Shown piece after piece: positions 36,053 to 44,859 of a stretch of DNA of 54,071 nucleotides. Where the stretch lies: contig JAGXGH010000123.1 in NCBI GenBank assembly GCA_024636835.1, positions 1 to 54,071 on the forward strand. Reading direction: 5' to 3'. The notes beneath the pieces were generated by a model, which was not told where the DNA came from, ran no database searches, and saw only the letters and a list, made by a program, of their open reading frames with translations. Source of the DNA: Verrucomicrobiales bacterium (lineage in GTDB: Bacteria > Verrucomicrobiota > Verrucomicrobiia > Verrucomicrobiales > SLCJ01). How positions within the stretch are numbered: the first letter of the stretch is position 1; each line of letters begins with the position of its first letter. The position numbers and the translations under genes are program-made.

Positions 36053-36904
36053 ATGGCCAACCTAGCAGACCTCAGCCCGGAAACCCTTCAGTCCATCACC
36101 GATCAAGCCTGGAACCTCACGCTCCAGTTCGCACCACGCGTGGTCGGGTCGCTACTTACTCTTTTCATCGGATGGAAAATTGCCACAATCACAGGCAACC
36201 TCGTTAACAAGGCATTGGAGAAACGCGAAGTCGACGCCACCCTCCGTCCGTTCATTTCCGCCCTACTTACCAAACTCATTCAGGTCGCCGTGGTGCTCAG
36301 TGCCATAAGCACATTGGGAATTGAATCGACATCCTTCATCGCCGTTCTCGGTGCAGCAGGCCTTGCCATTGGCATGGCGCTCTCTGGCACATTGCAAAAC
36401 TTCGCGGGAGGAATTCTCATCCTTCTCCAGCGCCCCATCAAGGTGGGCGATTTTGTGGAAGCTGGTGGGCTCAAAGGAACCGTGAGGGAGATTCATATCT
36501 TCAACACCATTCTCACCACCCCAGATAACAAAGTGATCACCATCCCAAACAACGACATCGCCACCAGCAGCCTCACCAATTACTCCACCGAGGAAACGCG
36601 CCGCGTGGACCTCGAAATCGGCATCGGCTACGACGACAGCATCGACGATGCCCGAGCCATCATCCAAGGACTCATCGACGCCGACATGCGGATCCTCAAG
36701 GAACCCGAGACCGCCATCGTCATCTCATCGCTAGGAGACAGTTCAGTGAACTTCGCGGTGCGCGTCTGGACCGCTACATCGGACTATTGGCCAGTACACA
36801 ATCAGCTCATCGAGGACATTAAGAAGACCTTCGACGAAAAAGGCATCACCATCCCCTACCCGCAGATGGATGTTCACGTCGCAAAAAACACCACTGGCAA
36901 ATGA
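36053..36904 (+). CDS. mscS: Small-conductance mechanosensitive channel (MscS family)
   Basis: A 283-residue channel that opens under membrane tension and releases solutes on osmotic downshift. Three membrane helices lie in residues 20-135: VVGSLLTLFIGWKIATI, LIQVAVVLSAISTLGIES and the pore helix AVLGAAGLAIGMALSGTLQNFAGGI, with the Gly/Ala packing pattern of MscS TM3. The beta domain PIKVGDFVEAGGLKGTVREIHIFNTILTTPDNKVITIPN is diagnostic. A C-terminal vestibule domain ends at the polar tail. The gene is followed 15 bases later by a YggS-type gene, possibly in one transcript. Confidence 0.95.
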   Translation: MANLADLSPETLQSITDQAWNLTLQFAPRVVGSLLTLFIGWKIATITGNLVNKALEKREVDATLRPFISALLTKLIQVAVVLSAISTLGIESTSFIAVLGAAGLAIGMALSGTLQNFAGGILILLQRPIKVGDFVEAGGLKGTVREIHIFNTILTTPDNKVITIPNNDIATSSLTNYSTEETRRVDLEIGIGYDDSIDDARAIIQGLIDADMRILKEPETAIVISSLGDSSVNFAVRVWTATSDYWPVHNQLIEDIKKTFDEKGITIPYPQMDVHVAKNTTGK

Positions 36905-36919
36905 CCTTAGGTTTATCTC

Positions 36920-37606
36920 ATGTCTGATCTCATCTGTGACCAACTCGAAACGATTAATGCTCGTATCGCCTCAGCCTGCGAGCGCGTTGGTCGATCGCGC
37001 GATGGCGTTCAACTCATCGCTGTCTCGAAACGCCATCCCTCTGAGAAAATCCGCGAGGCCTTCGACTACGGGCAAACCATTTTCGGCGAGAGCAGGCTAC
37101 AGGAAGCGCAGGAGAAAATCCCCGTCCTACCTGCAACCATTCAGTGGCATCTGATAGGACGCTTGCAGAAAAACAAAATCCGTAAAGTTCTCCCGCTCTT
37201 CGATACCATCCACTCCGTAGACTCGCTGGAACTTGCGGAAGCCATCAACCGCATCGCCGGTGAAGAGGGACTCATTCCCAAAGTCTACCTGCAGACCAAC
37301 CTCGCCAACGAGACGACAAAAACCGGATTCTCCCGTGAAGAACTCATCTCCGCCTACGGCCAGCTTCTTGATTTCGACCGCTTGCAAATCATGGGACTCA
37401 TGGCGATCCCACCATCCCGCGATGACGAAGCCCTCATCCGTCTGGACTTCGCCGCCGTCCGCGAACTCCGCGACGAACTCGTCAAGCTAACTGGCACCCC
37501 GCTTGATGGCCTGTCCATGGGGATGAGCGACGACTTTGAAATCGCCATCGAAGAAGGGTCCACCATGGTCCGCGTCGGCTCGGCCATCTTTGGTGCGCGT
37601 GCCTAG
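36920..37606 (+). CDS. yggS: YggS/PROSC family PLP homeostasis protein
   Basis: A 228-residue PLP-binding protein that keeps pyridoxal phosphate levels in balance and has no demonstrated catalytic reaction. It has LIAVSKRHPSEKIREAFDYGQTIFGESRLQEAQEKI (Schiff-base Lys in VSK), WHLIGRLQKNKIRKVLPLFDTIHSVDSLELAEAIN, VYLQTNLANETTKTGF, MGLMAIPP and LSMGMSDDFEIAIEEGSTMVRVGSAIFG. All are family hallmarks at the usual length. Together with pdxH at 9987 this window carries two B6-related genes. Confidence 0.96.
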   Translation: MSDLICDQLETINARIASACERVGRSRDGVQLIAVSKRHPSEKIREAFDYGQTIFGESRLQEAQEKIPVLPATIQWHLIGRLQKNKIRKVLPLFDTIHSVDSLELAEAINRIAGEEGLIPKVYLQTNLANETTKTGFSREELISAYGQLLDFDRLQIMGLMAIPPSRDDEALIRLDFAAVRELRDELVKLTGTPLDGLSMGMSDDFEIAIEEGSTMVRVGSAIFGARA

Positions 37607-37650
37607 GGTTTCACCTTGTCCGGCGAAATAACCAACGTTATCACTAATTC

Positions 37651-38517
37651 ATGCATCAACCCGAACTAGCAGGAAAACGCATCTCAAAATGGGGCGAGGG
37701 CCCGATCTGGCACCCTGGAAAAGGCGTGCTCTACTACGTTGACATCGAAGGCCACACAGTCGTCTCGTTCGATCCAGAAAACGACAATGAACAGTCCTGG
37801 CCCGTCGGCGAGCGCGTCGGAACAGTCGTCCCCCGCAAAAACTCGGACGAACTCGTCATCGCCGGTGACAATGGATTTCATTTTCTCGACCCCTCGGACG
37901 GCAGAATCGAACCGATCGGTGATCCTGAAAAAGACATTGATGACCAACGCTTCAACGACGGCAAATGTTCGCCTGATGGACGATTTTTCGCCGGCACCAT
38001 CTCACTGGTGAAGAACCCGACCGCCGCTCTCTACCGTCTCGACGCCGATCTTTCCGTCACCCGCATGGTAGAAAATGTCACCAACTCCAATGGCATCGCG
38101 TGGTCATCAGACGGCAAGACCTGCCTCTACATCGACACGCCAACACGTAAAGTCGACGCCTTCGACTACGACGCGAGCAGTGGATCTCTCACCAACCGCC
38201 GCACCGTCATCGACACCAACCCGGTGGTCGACGCGTCACCCGATGGAATGGCCATCGACGTGAACGGCAGACTATGGATCGCATTCTGCCACGGTGGTTG
38301 CGTCGTGTGCTTCGACCCACAAACAGGCGAAGCGATGGAGACCATCAACTTCCCTTGTGTTGAAACCACCGCCGTCGCATTCGGCGGACCTGACATGACC
38401 GATCTCTATGTAACCACAGGTATTCACTCCACCAAGGAAGAGCAACACGCAGGCAGGCTTTTTATCGTACGCAACATTGGAGTCAAAGGAGCACCACAGC
38501 CATTCTTCGCCGGTTAG
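37651..38517 (+). CDS. SMP-30/gluconolactonase family protein
   Basis: A 288-residue six-bladed beta-propeller lactonase. Metal-ligand regions are present: EGPIWHPGKGVLYYVDIEG (Glu), RFNDGKCSPDGRFFAGT (Asn), VTNSNGIAWSSDGKTCLYIDT (Asn) and ASPDGMAIDVNGRLWIAFCHGGCV (Asp). Family members hydrolyse sugar lactones such as gluconolactone or L-arabinonolactone; the exact substrate is unknown. It has no signal peptide and so is cytoplasmic. Its stop codon overlaps that of the convergent DUF2071 gene by four bases. Confidence 0.92.
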   Translation: MHQPELAGKRISKWGEGPIWHPGKGVLYYVDIEGHTVVSFDPENDNEQSWPVGERVGTVVPRKNSDELVIAGDNGFHFLDPSDGRIEPIGDPEKDIDDQRFNDGKCSPDGRFFAGTISLVKNPTAALYRLDADLSVTRMVENVTNSNGIAWSSDGKTCLYIDTPTRKVDAFDYDASSGSLTNRRTVIDTNPVVDASPDGMAIDVNGRLWIAFCHGGCVVCFDPQTGEAMETINFPCVETTAVAFGGPDMTDLYVTTGIHSTKEEQHAGRLFIVRNIGVKGAPQPFFAG

Positions 38518-39269
38518 CGGATTCTGTTAATGTTCAATGGATAGATATCCACATCTACGCCCGGCGAAAAGAGTGGGGTAATTGTGGCTCCGAGATGGTC
38601 AAACCCATTCCATCGCAGAGGATCTGACGGCATAGTATCCACCGCTGCCGTGCTAAACTGATAAGGCTTGTGGTGGACTTGACCGGAGTAGATTCGCTTG
38701 CGTTTCACATCATGGGAATAGAGCAAGTAGCGCTCGAGCAAGAAGAACTCCAAACTGTCCGGTGTAGCGACCGTCAGCTCACCCATTGCTCCATAACGAA
38801 GCGATACCGCATCACCACTGTCACGTCGCCGACAAGAATATCGAACCTCAGCGCCATCGCGTCGATAGTCCATCTTGCTCCACACATAAGGAAGGTGAAA
38901 TGCCGTCTTGGCGATTTCCACGGCAATCAAGCGGGAGGCATCCAAGGAGTAAAACCACACTCCGGGCCGTCCGTCCGGACCGATCACGTAAGCGCGGACG
39001 TTCATCTCGGTAAACTTTGATATCCACGGCATTGATGGCAAGCCCACTGGACGCACCCGCTCCATCAGGAACGGAACCAGTCCAATGTAGGTTTTGCCGT
39101 CATGGCAATCAACGGTCAGTCCATCCGGCAGCGTTCGCTGAATTATATCGGGGGCGACCTCCCAGTGAAGAAAGAGCAGATCGGTCCAGCGTTGATGCAT
39201 CACAACACGATCACCCTCAGGTCGATTCCGAGGAGTTATCCTATCCACAGATTTATTCTCATTTGTCAT
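38514..39269 (-). CDS. DUF2071 (YqjF-like) family protein
   Basis: A 251-residue protein of the YqjF/DUF2071 family. The characteristic order is visible: VMHQRWTDLLFLHWEVAPDIIQRTLPDGLTVDCHDGKTYIGLVPFLMERVRP, FTEMNVRAYVIGPDGRPGVWFYSLDASRLIAVEIAKTAFHLPYVWSKMDYRRDGAEVRYSCRR, and LEFFLLERYLLYSHDVKRKRIYSGQVHHKPY. No enzyme activity is established for the family; the fold is that of acetoacetate decarboxylase. The copy at 329-1111 is far more divergent. Confidence 0.92.
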   Translation of the reverse strand: MTNENKSVDRITPRNRPEGDRVVMHQRWTDLLFLHWEVAPDIIQRTLPDGLTVDCHDGKTYIGLVPFLMERVRPVGLPSMPWISKFTEMNVRAYVIGPDGRPGVWFYSLDASRLIAVEIAKTAFHLPYVWSKMDYRRDGAEVRYSCRRRDSGDAVSLRYGAMGELTVATPDSLEFFLLERYLLYSHDVKRKRIYSGQVHHKPYQFSTAAVDTMPSDPLRWNGFDHLGATITPLFSPGVDVDIYPLNINRIR

Positions 39270-39460
39270 TGCATCAGAAGAAAATCAAAATACTCACCAT
39301 CGATAACTTGATCCATCACCGTGACGGGACGAAAGGCAGATTAGCGAAAGTGGCACTATTTACGCTTACGCTACGACTCAGTCATAGACATCGATTCTTG
39401 AATCCTCCCTGCCTTATGAACGATGTTTGAACAACTTATCGCATCAACCCAGAATCATCC

Positions 39461-39958
39461 ATGCTTACACGAACATTCTCCACTACCGGCACACGGACAC
39501 AAGTGACCTTCAAACTAAAAATCGCCGACAACATCTCCGGCGGCTCGGTCGTTGGCGACTTCAACAACTGGACACCAGGCGCCAACAAACTGAAGGCGGA
39601 CAAATCAGGCTATCTGACTACCAGCATCAGCCTGCCAACCAACCAGCGCTTTGTATTCAAATTCCTCACCACCGGCGGCATGTGGTTGAACGACGACGCA
39701 GCCGACGACTACCACACCAACGAATGGGGTGAGTCCAACTCTATCGTCGACACGACCTTGCCCGCCAATTTCAGCGCTGTGAAAACAGCTCCGAAGAAAA
39801 AGGCAACGACTAAGAAGTCAGCCGTGAAAAAAGTCGCGACAAAGAAAGCTGCGGCAAAAAAGGTCGCTAAGAAAAAGACAGCTACTGCTGCCAAACCCGC
39901 CAAGACGAAGAAAGACGGCAAACCAAAATCGGAAAAAGGGAAGAAGAAGGATAAGTAA
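39461..39958 (+). CDS. CBM48-like domain fused to a Lys/Ala-rich H1-like tail
   Basis: A 165-residue protein. Residues 10-95 resemble the early-set glycogen-binding domain of isoamylases and AMPK-beta-like proteins: QVTFKLKIADNISGGSVVGDFNNWTPGANKLKADKSGYLTTSISLP and RFVFKFLTTGGMWLNDDAADDYHTNEWGESNSIV, with the signature GDFNNW. Residues 108-165 are a tail of repeated Lys-Lys-Ala/Thr/Val, as in histone H1-like bacterial proteins. The same kind of tail appears at the N-terminus of RpoD at 42223. Binding both glycan or glycogen and nucleic acid is a guess. It is followed by a repeat-rich spacer before dnaG. Confidence 0.78.
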   Translation: MLTRTFSTTGTRTQVTFKLKIADNISGGSVVGDFNNWTPGANKLKADKSGYLTTSISLPTNQRFVFKFLTTGGMWLNDDAADDYHTNEWGESNSIVDTTLPANFSAVKTAPKKKATTKKSAVKKVATKKAAAKKVAKKKTATAAKPAKTKKDGKPKSEKGKKKDK

Positions 39959-40342
39959 CCAGTGCCTTTTTAGCGTTTAAAAAAACACCTCCCCTGTAGC
40001 GGCGCTTTGCAAGCGCCGTGGAGCGACCCTCAGCTTTCCTCACCACACCCAATGGACAGAGTGTCCATTCCCCCAGGGGTCAGGTGTCAGATAGCAACGG
40101 GCACAAGCCCCACCCGTGGCGGTGGCATCTTGCCGCCTTGCCAAGCACACCCCGTGGCGGTGGCATCCTGCCACCAAGCCATTCCCCATTCCCCATTCGT
40201 GGATCATTGGAGGCGGCGGAAACTGAGCGACATTCGTTCGGCGCTTGCAAAGCGTCCGCTACAGACGCTCTATTCCTCATTCCTCATTCTCAGAACTTGG
40301 CAAGCTGCCGATTGCGAGCGATGGTGTCCCGCAACTCGTGGC
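39959..40342. repeat. Mosaic of dispersed repeats before dnaG
   Basis: There is no convincing gene, although the dnaG frame is open here. Visible pieces are tgtagcggcgctttgcaagcgccg (first 20 bases: tgtagcggcgctttgcaagc, from about 39995) and its inverted relative at about 40232-40262 (cggcgcttgcaaagcgtccg, then ctacag). Two copies of cgtggcggtggcatc lie near 40115 and 40153. There are also simple runs of 'ccccatt' and 'ttcctca'. The same gtggcggtggc family occurs at 1396, 24418-24620 and 28260. The upstream dnaG frame must be non-coding here. Confidence 0.75.
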
Positions 40343-42223
40343 ATGAAAAGGATCGCCGAAGACACCATCCAAAATATCCTCCACGCGACAAATATTGTCG
40401 ATGTGGTTGAAGGATACTTCCCGCTCAAACGCGTGGGTGGTAGTTTTCGAGCGAACTGCCCGTTCCACACCGAGAAGACTCCGTCGTTCTACGTCAACCC
40501 ATCGCGCCAAGGTTTTAAGTGCTTCGGCTGCGGTGCCAGCGGGACGGTCATTCGGTTCATCATGGACTACGAGAACATCTCGTTTCAAGACGCGATCAAG
40601 AAACTCGCATCGCGCGCCGGGATCGCTCTGATTGAGGAGGAGCTTGATCCAGAATCCGAAAAACGTCTAAAGCGACGATCTCAAGCGCTCACCCTTCTCT
40701 CGAAGACGGCCGAATTTTTCCACGAGCTGCTGATGAAAGATCCCTCGGCAGATGAGGCGCGCACTTACCTCAAGTCTCGTGGGTTCAATAGCGAAACCGC
40801 AGCACGATGGAAAATCGGCTACGCTCCCGCCGATCAAAAGAAGTTCTTCACTTGGGCGAGAACCCTCGGCGTAAGCGGTCGTGCGCTCATCGATGCAGGC
40901 GTTGCCTCACCCCGCGATGAAAACCGCCCGAAAGATGGGCTGTATGCACGCTTCCGCGATCGCTTAATCTTTCCCATTCACAACGACTATGATGATGTCG
41001 TTGGATTCTCCGGCCGATCTCTGGATCCCGAAGCGAAAACCGCAAAATATCTCAATTCGCCAGAGACCATCGTCTTCGACAAAGGGCGACTTCTCTTCGG
41101 CCTCAACAAAGCAAAACGACCGATTGGACAGGCCAAACACGCGATTCTTTGCGAGGGACAGATCGATCTGATCGCTGCCAGCGAAAAAGGAATCGAAAAC
41201 ATTGTCGCCCCCCTAGGCACAGCATTCACCTCAGAGCATGCACGGATGCTTCGCCGCTATACCGAAGTCGTGGTCATTTGCTACGACGGCGATTCCGCCG
41301 GGATCAAAGCCGCAGAACGCGCACAACGCGAACTCGCTGCCGCAGGAATGATCGTCAAAGTCACACCATTACCCGAAGGCGACGATCCAGACACCTTTAT
41401 TAAACGGGAAGGCGCAGAGGCGTTCCGCAAGAAAATCGACGATGCCCAGGATTTCTACGACTTCCTCCTGGCAAGCCGCGTGCGTGGAGTCGACCTCAGC
41501 GATGCCGGTGAGCGCACCAAGCTCGCCAAGGAGCTTGCCGGGTTCATCGGATCACTCGCCGACAAAATGATGCGTGAAACCATCGTCCACAAAGTCGCCA
41601 GCCGTCTCACCGTTGACGATCAATTACTGATGCGTGAAGTCGAATTCGCCCGCAAACGTAATAAGTCTCTGGAAAACTCGCGCAATGCCGCCGCCCAAAC
41701 ACGCGGCGAAACAAATACCGGACCCGCCAAGGAGGAACCACTTACCATCAGCGAACCCGCATTGGAAATCCTCTGCCACATTGCGCTGGGCTCGGACGAA
41801 GGACGTAACCGACTCCTCGAAAACACGTCGTGGAACCATGCGTGGCTCGACGATATCCACCACGGAAAGCTGCTCACCGCCATCCTCGAAGCGAACATCG
41901 ATCCCGCTAACCCATCCAGTGTGAACACATGGCTCAGCGACAAAGACGCACGAGTTGAGCACTACCTCTCGTCACTTCTCGACGGAGTTCTGCCCGCAGA
42001 AATCCCGCGGATTATCGACGATTGTTTAGAAAAAATCCGGCAACTCTCAATACGCAGGCGTATCCTTGAAAAAAAATCTGCCCTCGTTCAGAAAGGACTC
42101 ACGCCTGACAAGCACTTGGCACTTATGAAAGAAGTGCTTGATTTGCAAAAACGACTCAAGAATAGTGCCGCTTCCAACGAATCTCCACAAACTGCACCGC
42201 AGCCTGAAGAAGACCCGTTTTAA
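40343..42223 (+). CDS. dnaG: DNA primase
   Basis: Makes RNA primers for replication. The 626-residue product starts at ATG 40343 with [30 protein letters not shown], the normal family N-terminus. Next is the CHC2 zinc site (C39, H42, C60, C63) in [12 protein letters not shown]...KCFGCGASG. The RNA polymerase core follows ([57 protein letters not shown]) and then the TOPRIM motifs [13 protein letters not shown] and [21 protein letters not shown]-terminal helicase-binding region is present. The frame is open 112 codons further upstream through repeat sequence, which I reject. The last base of its TAA is the first base of the rpoD ATG, so the two genes are translationally coupled. Confidence 0.97.
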   Translation: MKRIAEDTIQNILHATNIVDVVEGYFPLKRVGGSFRANCPFHTEKTPSFYVNPSRQGFKCFGCGASGTVIRFIMDYENISFQDAIKKLASRAGIALIEEELDPESEKRLKRRSQALTLLSKTAEFFHELLMKDPSADEARTYLKSRGFNSETAARWKIGYAPADQKKFFTWARTLGVSGRALIDAGVASPRDENRPKDGLYARFRDRLIFPIHNDYDDVVGFSGRSLDPEAKTAKYLNSPETIVFDKGRLLFGLNKAKRPIGQAKHAILCEGQIDLIAASEKGIENIVAPLGTAFTSEHARMLRRYTEVVVICYDGDSAGIKAAERAQRELAAAGMIVKVTPLPEGDDPDTFIKREGAEAFRKKIDDAQDFYDFLLASRVRGVDLSDAGERTKLAKELAGFIGSLADKMMRETIVHKVASRLTVDDQLLMREVEFARKRNKSLENSRNAAAQTRGETNTGPAKEEPLTISEPALEILCHIALGSDEGRNRLLENTSWNHAWLDDIHHGKLLTAILEANIDPANPSSVNTWLSDKDARVEHYLSSLLDGVLPAEIPRIIDDCLEKIRQLSIRRRILEKKSALVQKGLTPDKHLALMKEVLDLQKRLKNSAASNESPQTAPQPEEDPF

Positions 42224-44235
42224 TGGCGCACAACGGCACGAACTGCCCACCCCCCGATCAACACAACATGGCGAAAAAAAGCACCCGCAAAACGACTACC
42301 AAAAAAGTGACGAAAAAGAAGATGGTGAAACCATCGAAAACTACCGTCGCAGCAAAGAAAAAAGTCGCCGTAAAAAAGAAAGCCGCGCCTAAAAAAACAG
42401 TCGCCGCAAAAAAGAAGTCTTCTCCAAAAGCGAAGTCACCAGTGAAGAAACGTGCCGCTAGCACGACTCCAAAGGCGACCAACATCAAACCGAAAGCAAA
42501 GACCGCTAAACCCGCCGCGAAAAAAACCGCCACTAAGAAGCGTGCCGCTAAGGTAGCAAAAATCACCGACATTTCTGACGAGAAGAAGCAAGACGTCACG
42601 CTGAACTCGCCGGAGCATAAGGAAAAACTCCGCGAGCTCGTTAAGCTCGCCAAGGAACAAGACTACCTCACCTACGAGGACATTAATGAAATCCTGCCTG
42701 ACGATGTATTCGAACCCGACATCATCGACGCACTCCTTGGCCGCCTTCGTGCCATGGAGTTCGACATCATTGATGCGTCCGAAGTCGACAATTACAAGCG
42801 CACCACCAAAGCCGACGCCGCCGACGCTAATAATAACGAAGAGGAAGATGCTCGCCCCGCGAGATCTCGCAAAGCGGATCAGAAACTGGAGTCGCTGGAC
42901 GACCCCGTCCGCATGTATCTCAAACAAATGGGGCAAGTTCCTCTCCTCACCCGCGAGGAGGAGGTCGAGATTTCCAAGCGTATCGAGAAGGCCGAAATTG
43001 CGGTGCAATCCTCTCTTCATCAGTTTGGCTTTGCCGCCGACGCCTATCTGCTGATGGCAGAAAAATTAGAAACCGGCCGTGAGCGCTTTGATCGTGTGAT
43101 ATTGGACAAGCGAATCGAAAGCCGTGAACGCTACATGCGCGCACTACCAAAACTCTGCGAGAAAGTGCGCGACATCCGCAGTGAAATTGACGCCATCCAC
43201 GAGAAGTTCTTCTCAGCGCCGGAATCAGATTTTGAAGCCATTCGCGAGGAACGTACCAGAGAAATAAAGAACCTTTCGAAACTCTACAAGCGCTTTTACT
43301 TCAAACAAAAGATTGCCGAAGAGTTCGTCGATCTCGTTGACTCCTACATGAATGAGATCGAGGAAATCGAGAACCTCGCCCCGGGAAGCAGCAAGCGGAT
43401 CGCGAGGATTGCCGGATTCCGACGCCGCACATGGCGCACTCTCGAAGGATTCCGCCGCGTCCACTCAAGCGTCAAATCCGCCTTGGCAGAGGCTCACAAA
43501 GCGAAGTCAGAGATGGTCGAAGCCAACCTTCGCTTGGTCATTTCCATCGCGAAGAAATACACCAACCGCGGACTCTCATTCCTCGACCTCATTCAAGAGG
43601 GCAACATGGGGTTAATGAAAGCGGTGGAGAAATTCGAATACCGCCGCGGCTACAAATTCTCGACCTATGCCACATGGTGGATCCGTCAGGCGATTACGCG
43701 TTCCATTGCTGATCAAGCAAGAACGATTCGTATTCCTGTCCACATGATCGAAACCATCAACAAGCTGATGCGTGTGCAAAAACAGTTGGTGCAAGAATAC
43801 GGTCGCGAGGCCAGTGCAGAAGAAATCGCGGAAGAGATCCACCTTCCTGCCGAGCGAGTGAGCGCTGTGCTGAAAATGGCGCAACAGCCAATCTCACTTC
43901 AGGCCCCCGTCGGCGAGGGCGAAGGCGAAACCCAGATCGGTGACTTTATCGAAGACAAAACGATCGAAAGCCCAATGGAACTCACTTCCGCCGCGCTTCT
44001 GAAAGACCGTCTCAAGGACGTGCTCGACTCCCTTACCGAGCGTGAGCGCGAGGTTCTCGAACAGCGCTTCGGATTGAAAGATGGCTACTCCCGCACGCTC
44101 GAAGAAGTCGGACGAAAGTTCAAAGTCACCCGCGAGCGCATCCGTCAAATCGAAGCGAAAGCACTGCGGAAAATGCGTCACCCGACACGAATCCGCCAAC
44201 TGGAAGGGTTTATCGAAACAACGATCCCCTATTAA
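42223..44235 (+). CDS. rpoD: Primary sigma-70 factor with H1-like N-terminal extension
   Basis: The housekeeping sigma factor, 670 residues. Residues 17-113 are Lys/Ala/Thr-rich ([15 protein letters not shown]), like histone H1 tails. Region 1.1 follows at about 131-186 ([37 protein letters not shown]), then an acidic stretch near 205. Region 1.2 starts at 225 ([30 protein letters not shown]). Regions 2.3-2.4 are in [20 protein letters not shown] and [10 protein letters not shown]. Region 4.2 is [29 protein letters not shown]. Two starts are possible: ATG 42223, overlapping the dnaG stop, or ATG 42268 at MAKKSTRK. The highly positive extension is not found in the E. coli protein. Confidence 0.96.
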   Translation: MAHNGTNCPPPDQHNMAKKSTRKTTTKKVTKKKMVKPSKTTVAAKKKVAVKKKAAPKKTVAAKKKSSPKAKSPVKKRAASTTPKATNIKPKAKTAKPAAKKTATKKRAAKVAKITDISDEKKQDVTLNSPEHKEKLRELVKLAKEQDYLTYEDINEILPDDVFEPDIIDALLGRLRAMEFDIIDASEVDNYKRTTKADAADANNNEEEDARPARSRKADQKLESLDDPVRMYLKQMGQVPLLTREEEVEISKRIEKAEIAVQSSLHQFGFAADAYLLMAEKLETGRERFDRVILDKRIESRERYMRALPKLCEKVRDIRSEIDAIHEKFFSAPESDFEAIREERTREIKNLSKLYKRFYFKQKIAEEFVDLVDSYMNEIEEIENLAPGSSKRIARIAGFRRRTWRTLEGFRRVHSSVKSALAEAHKAKSEMVEANLRLVISIAKKYTNRGLSFLDLIQEGNMGLMKAVEKFEYRRGYKFSTYATWWIRQAITRSIADQARTIRIPVHMIETINKLMRVQKQLVQEYGREASAEEIAEEIHLPAERVSAVLKMAQQPISLQAPVGEGEGETQIGDFIEDKTIESPMELTSAALLKDRLKDVLDSLTEREREVLEQRFGLKDGYSRTLEEVGRKFKVTRERIRQIEAKALRKMRHPTRIRQLEGFIETTIPY

Positions 44236-44325
44236 AAAGGAAAACCGCAGCACAAGGCGCAACTTTTACTCCTGAGGTGGGTTTGATATAGTGTGGACAA
44301 CTTCATCAGCAATCCACCTAAGGCC

Positions 44326-44715
44326 ATGAGCACTCCTAACAACGACTCCCTGCGCGATCTTATCGCGAAACAACCCAAGCCTGAAATCTCCAGAGATTTT
44401 GTGGCGCGCACAGTCGCGGCAGCACGGGGTATCGAGCAGGAACCGGCAGAGAGCAATGTCGTTCGTGGCCCTTGGCTGAAAATCGTTTCACTCGCTGCAG
44501 CAGCAGCAGTGGTGCTCGCCATTTCTCTCGACGCGCTTAATACCGCACCCGAAACCGAAACGCCCGTCGCTATCGCAGATACCGAAGACATCGATCTCGC
44601 CGTCCTAGTCGCAGATGCACAACTCCCTGAAGACCGCAAAGACATGCAACTCATGCGGCTGCTCGACGATGATGCTGAAATCAGCGACGACGATCTGTTG
44701 GCCTTTGCTCTTTGA
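44326..44715 (+). CDS. Hypothetical single-pass membrane protein after rpoD
   Basis: A 129-residue protein from ATG 44326 (a GTG at 44293 is an alternative). The N-terminal 45 residues are polar (SLRDLIAKQPKPEISRDFVARTVAAARGIEQE). One membrane helix follows (WLKIVSLAAAAAVVLAISLDAL), then an acidic C-terminal part (TEDIDLAVLVADAQLPEDRKDMQLMRLLDDDAEISDDDLLAFAL). The layout resembles anti-sigma factors or related regulators with a short cytoplasmic N-terminus, but I see no zinc-binding His/Cys motif. It lies 90 bases after rpoD. The function is unknown. Confidence 0.55.
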   Translation: MSTPNNDSLRDLIAKQPKPEISRDFVARTVAAARGIEQEPAESNVVRGPWLKIVSLAAAAAVVLAISLDALNTAPETETPVAIADTEDIDLAVLVADAQLPEDRKDMQLMRLLDDDAEISDDDLLAFAL

Positions 44716-44759
44716 TCGGTGCTTTCCACAGCGAACCTAGACAGTGTTAAACTCATTTT

Positions 44760-44820
44760 TCAGGCCTGCTAATTCTCATTTTTTCGACCTAGAATTAGAG
44801 AATTGGCATAACTGGCCTGA
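44760..44820. promoter_or_regulatory. Nested inverted repeats before the DapA-family gene
   Basis: tcaggcc (44760-44766) pairs with ggcctga (44814-44820). Inside it, ctaattct (44769-44776) pairs with agaattag (44791-44798) across 14 bases. Both pairs are exact. The element ends 39 bases before the GTG start of the next gene. It may be an operator or hairpin; there is no T-run to make it a typical terminator. Confidence 0.4.
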
Positions 44821-44859
44821 GGCAGTTGCAAAACCCCGACCACTGCGCCTTGTTCCTGC

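Noticed and set aside
40007..40342. 112 extra codons at the front of dnaG
   Set aside because: The open frame runs through dispersed repeats, and the family N-terminus begins exactly at ATG 40343.
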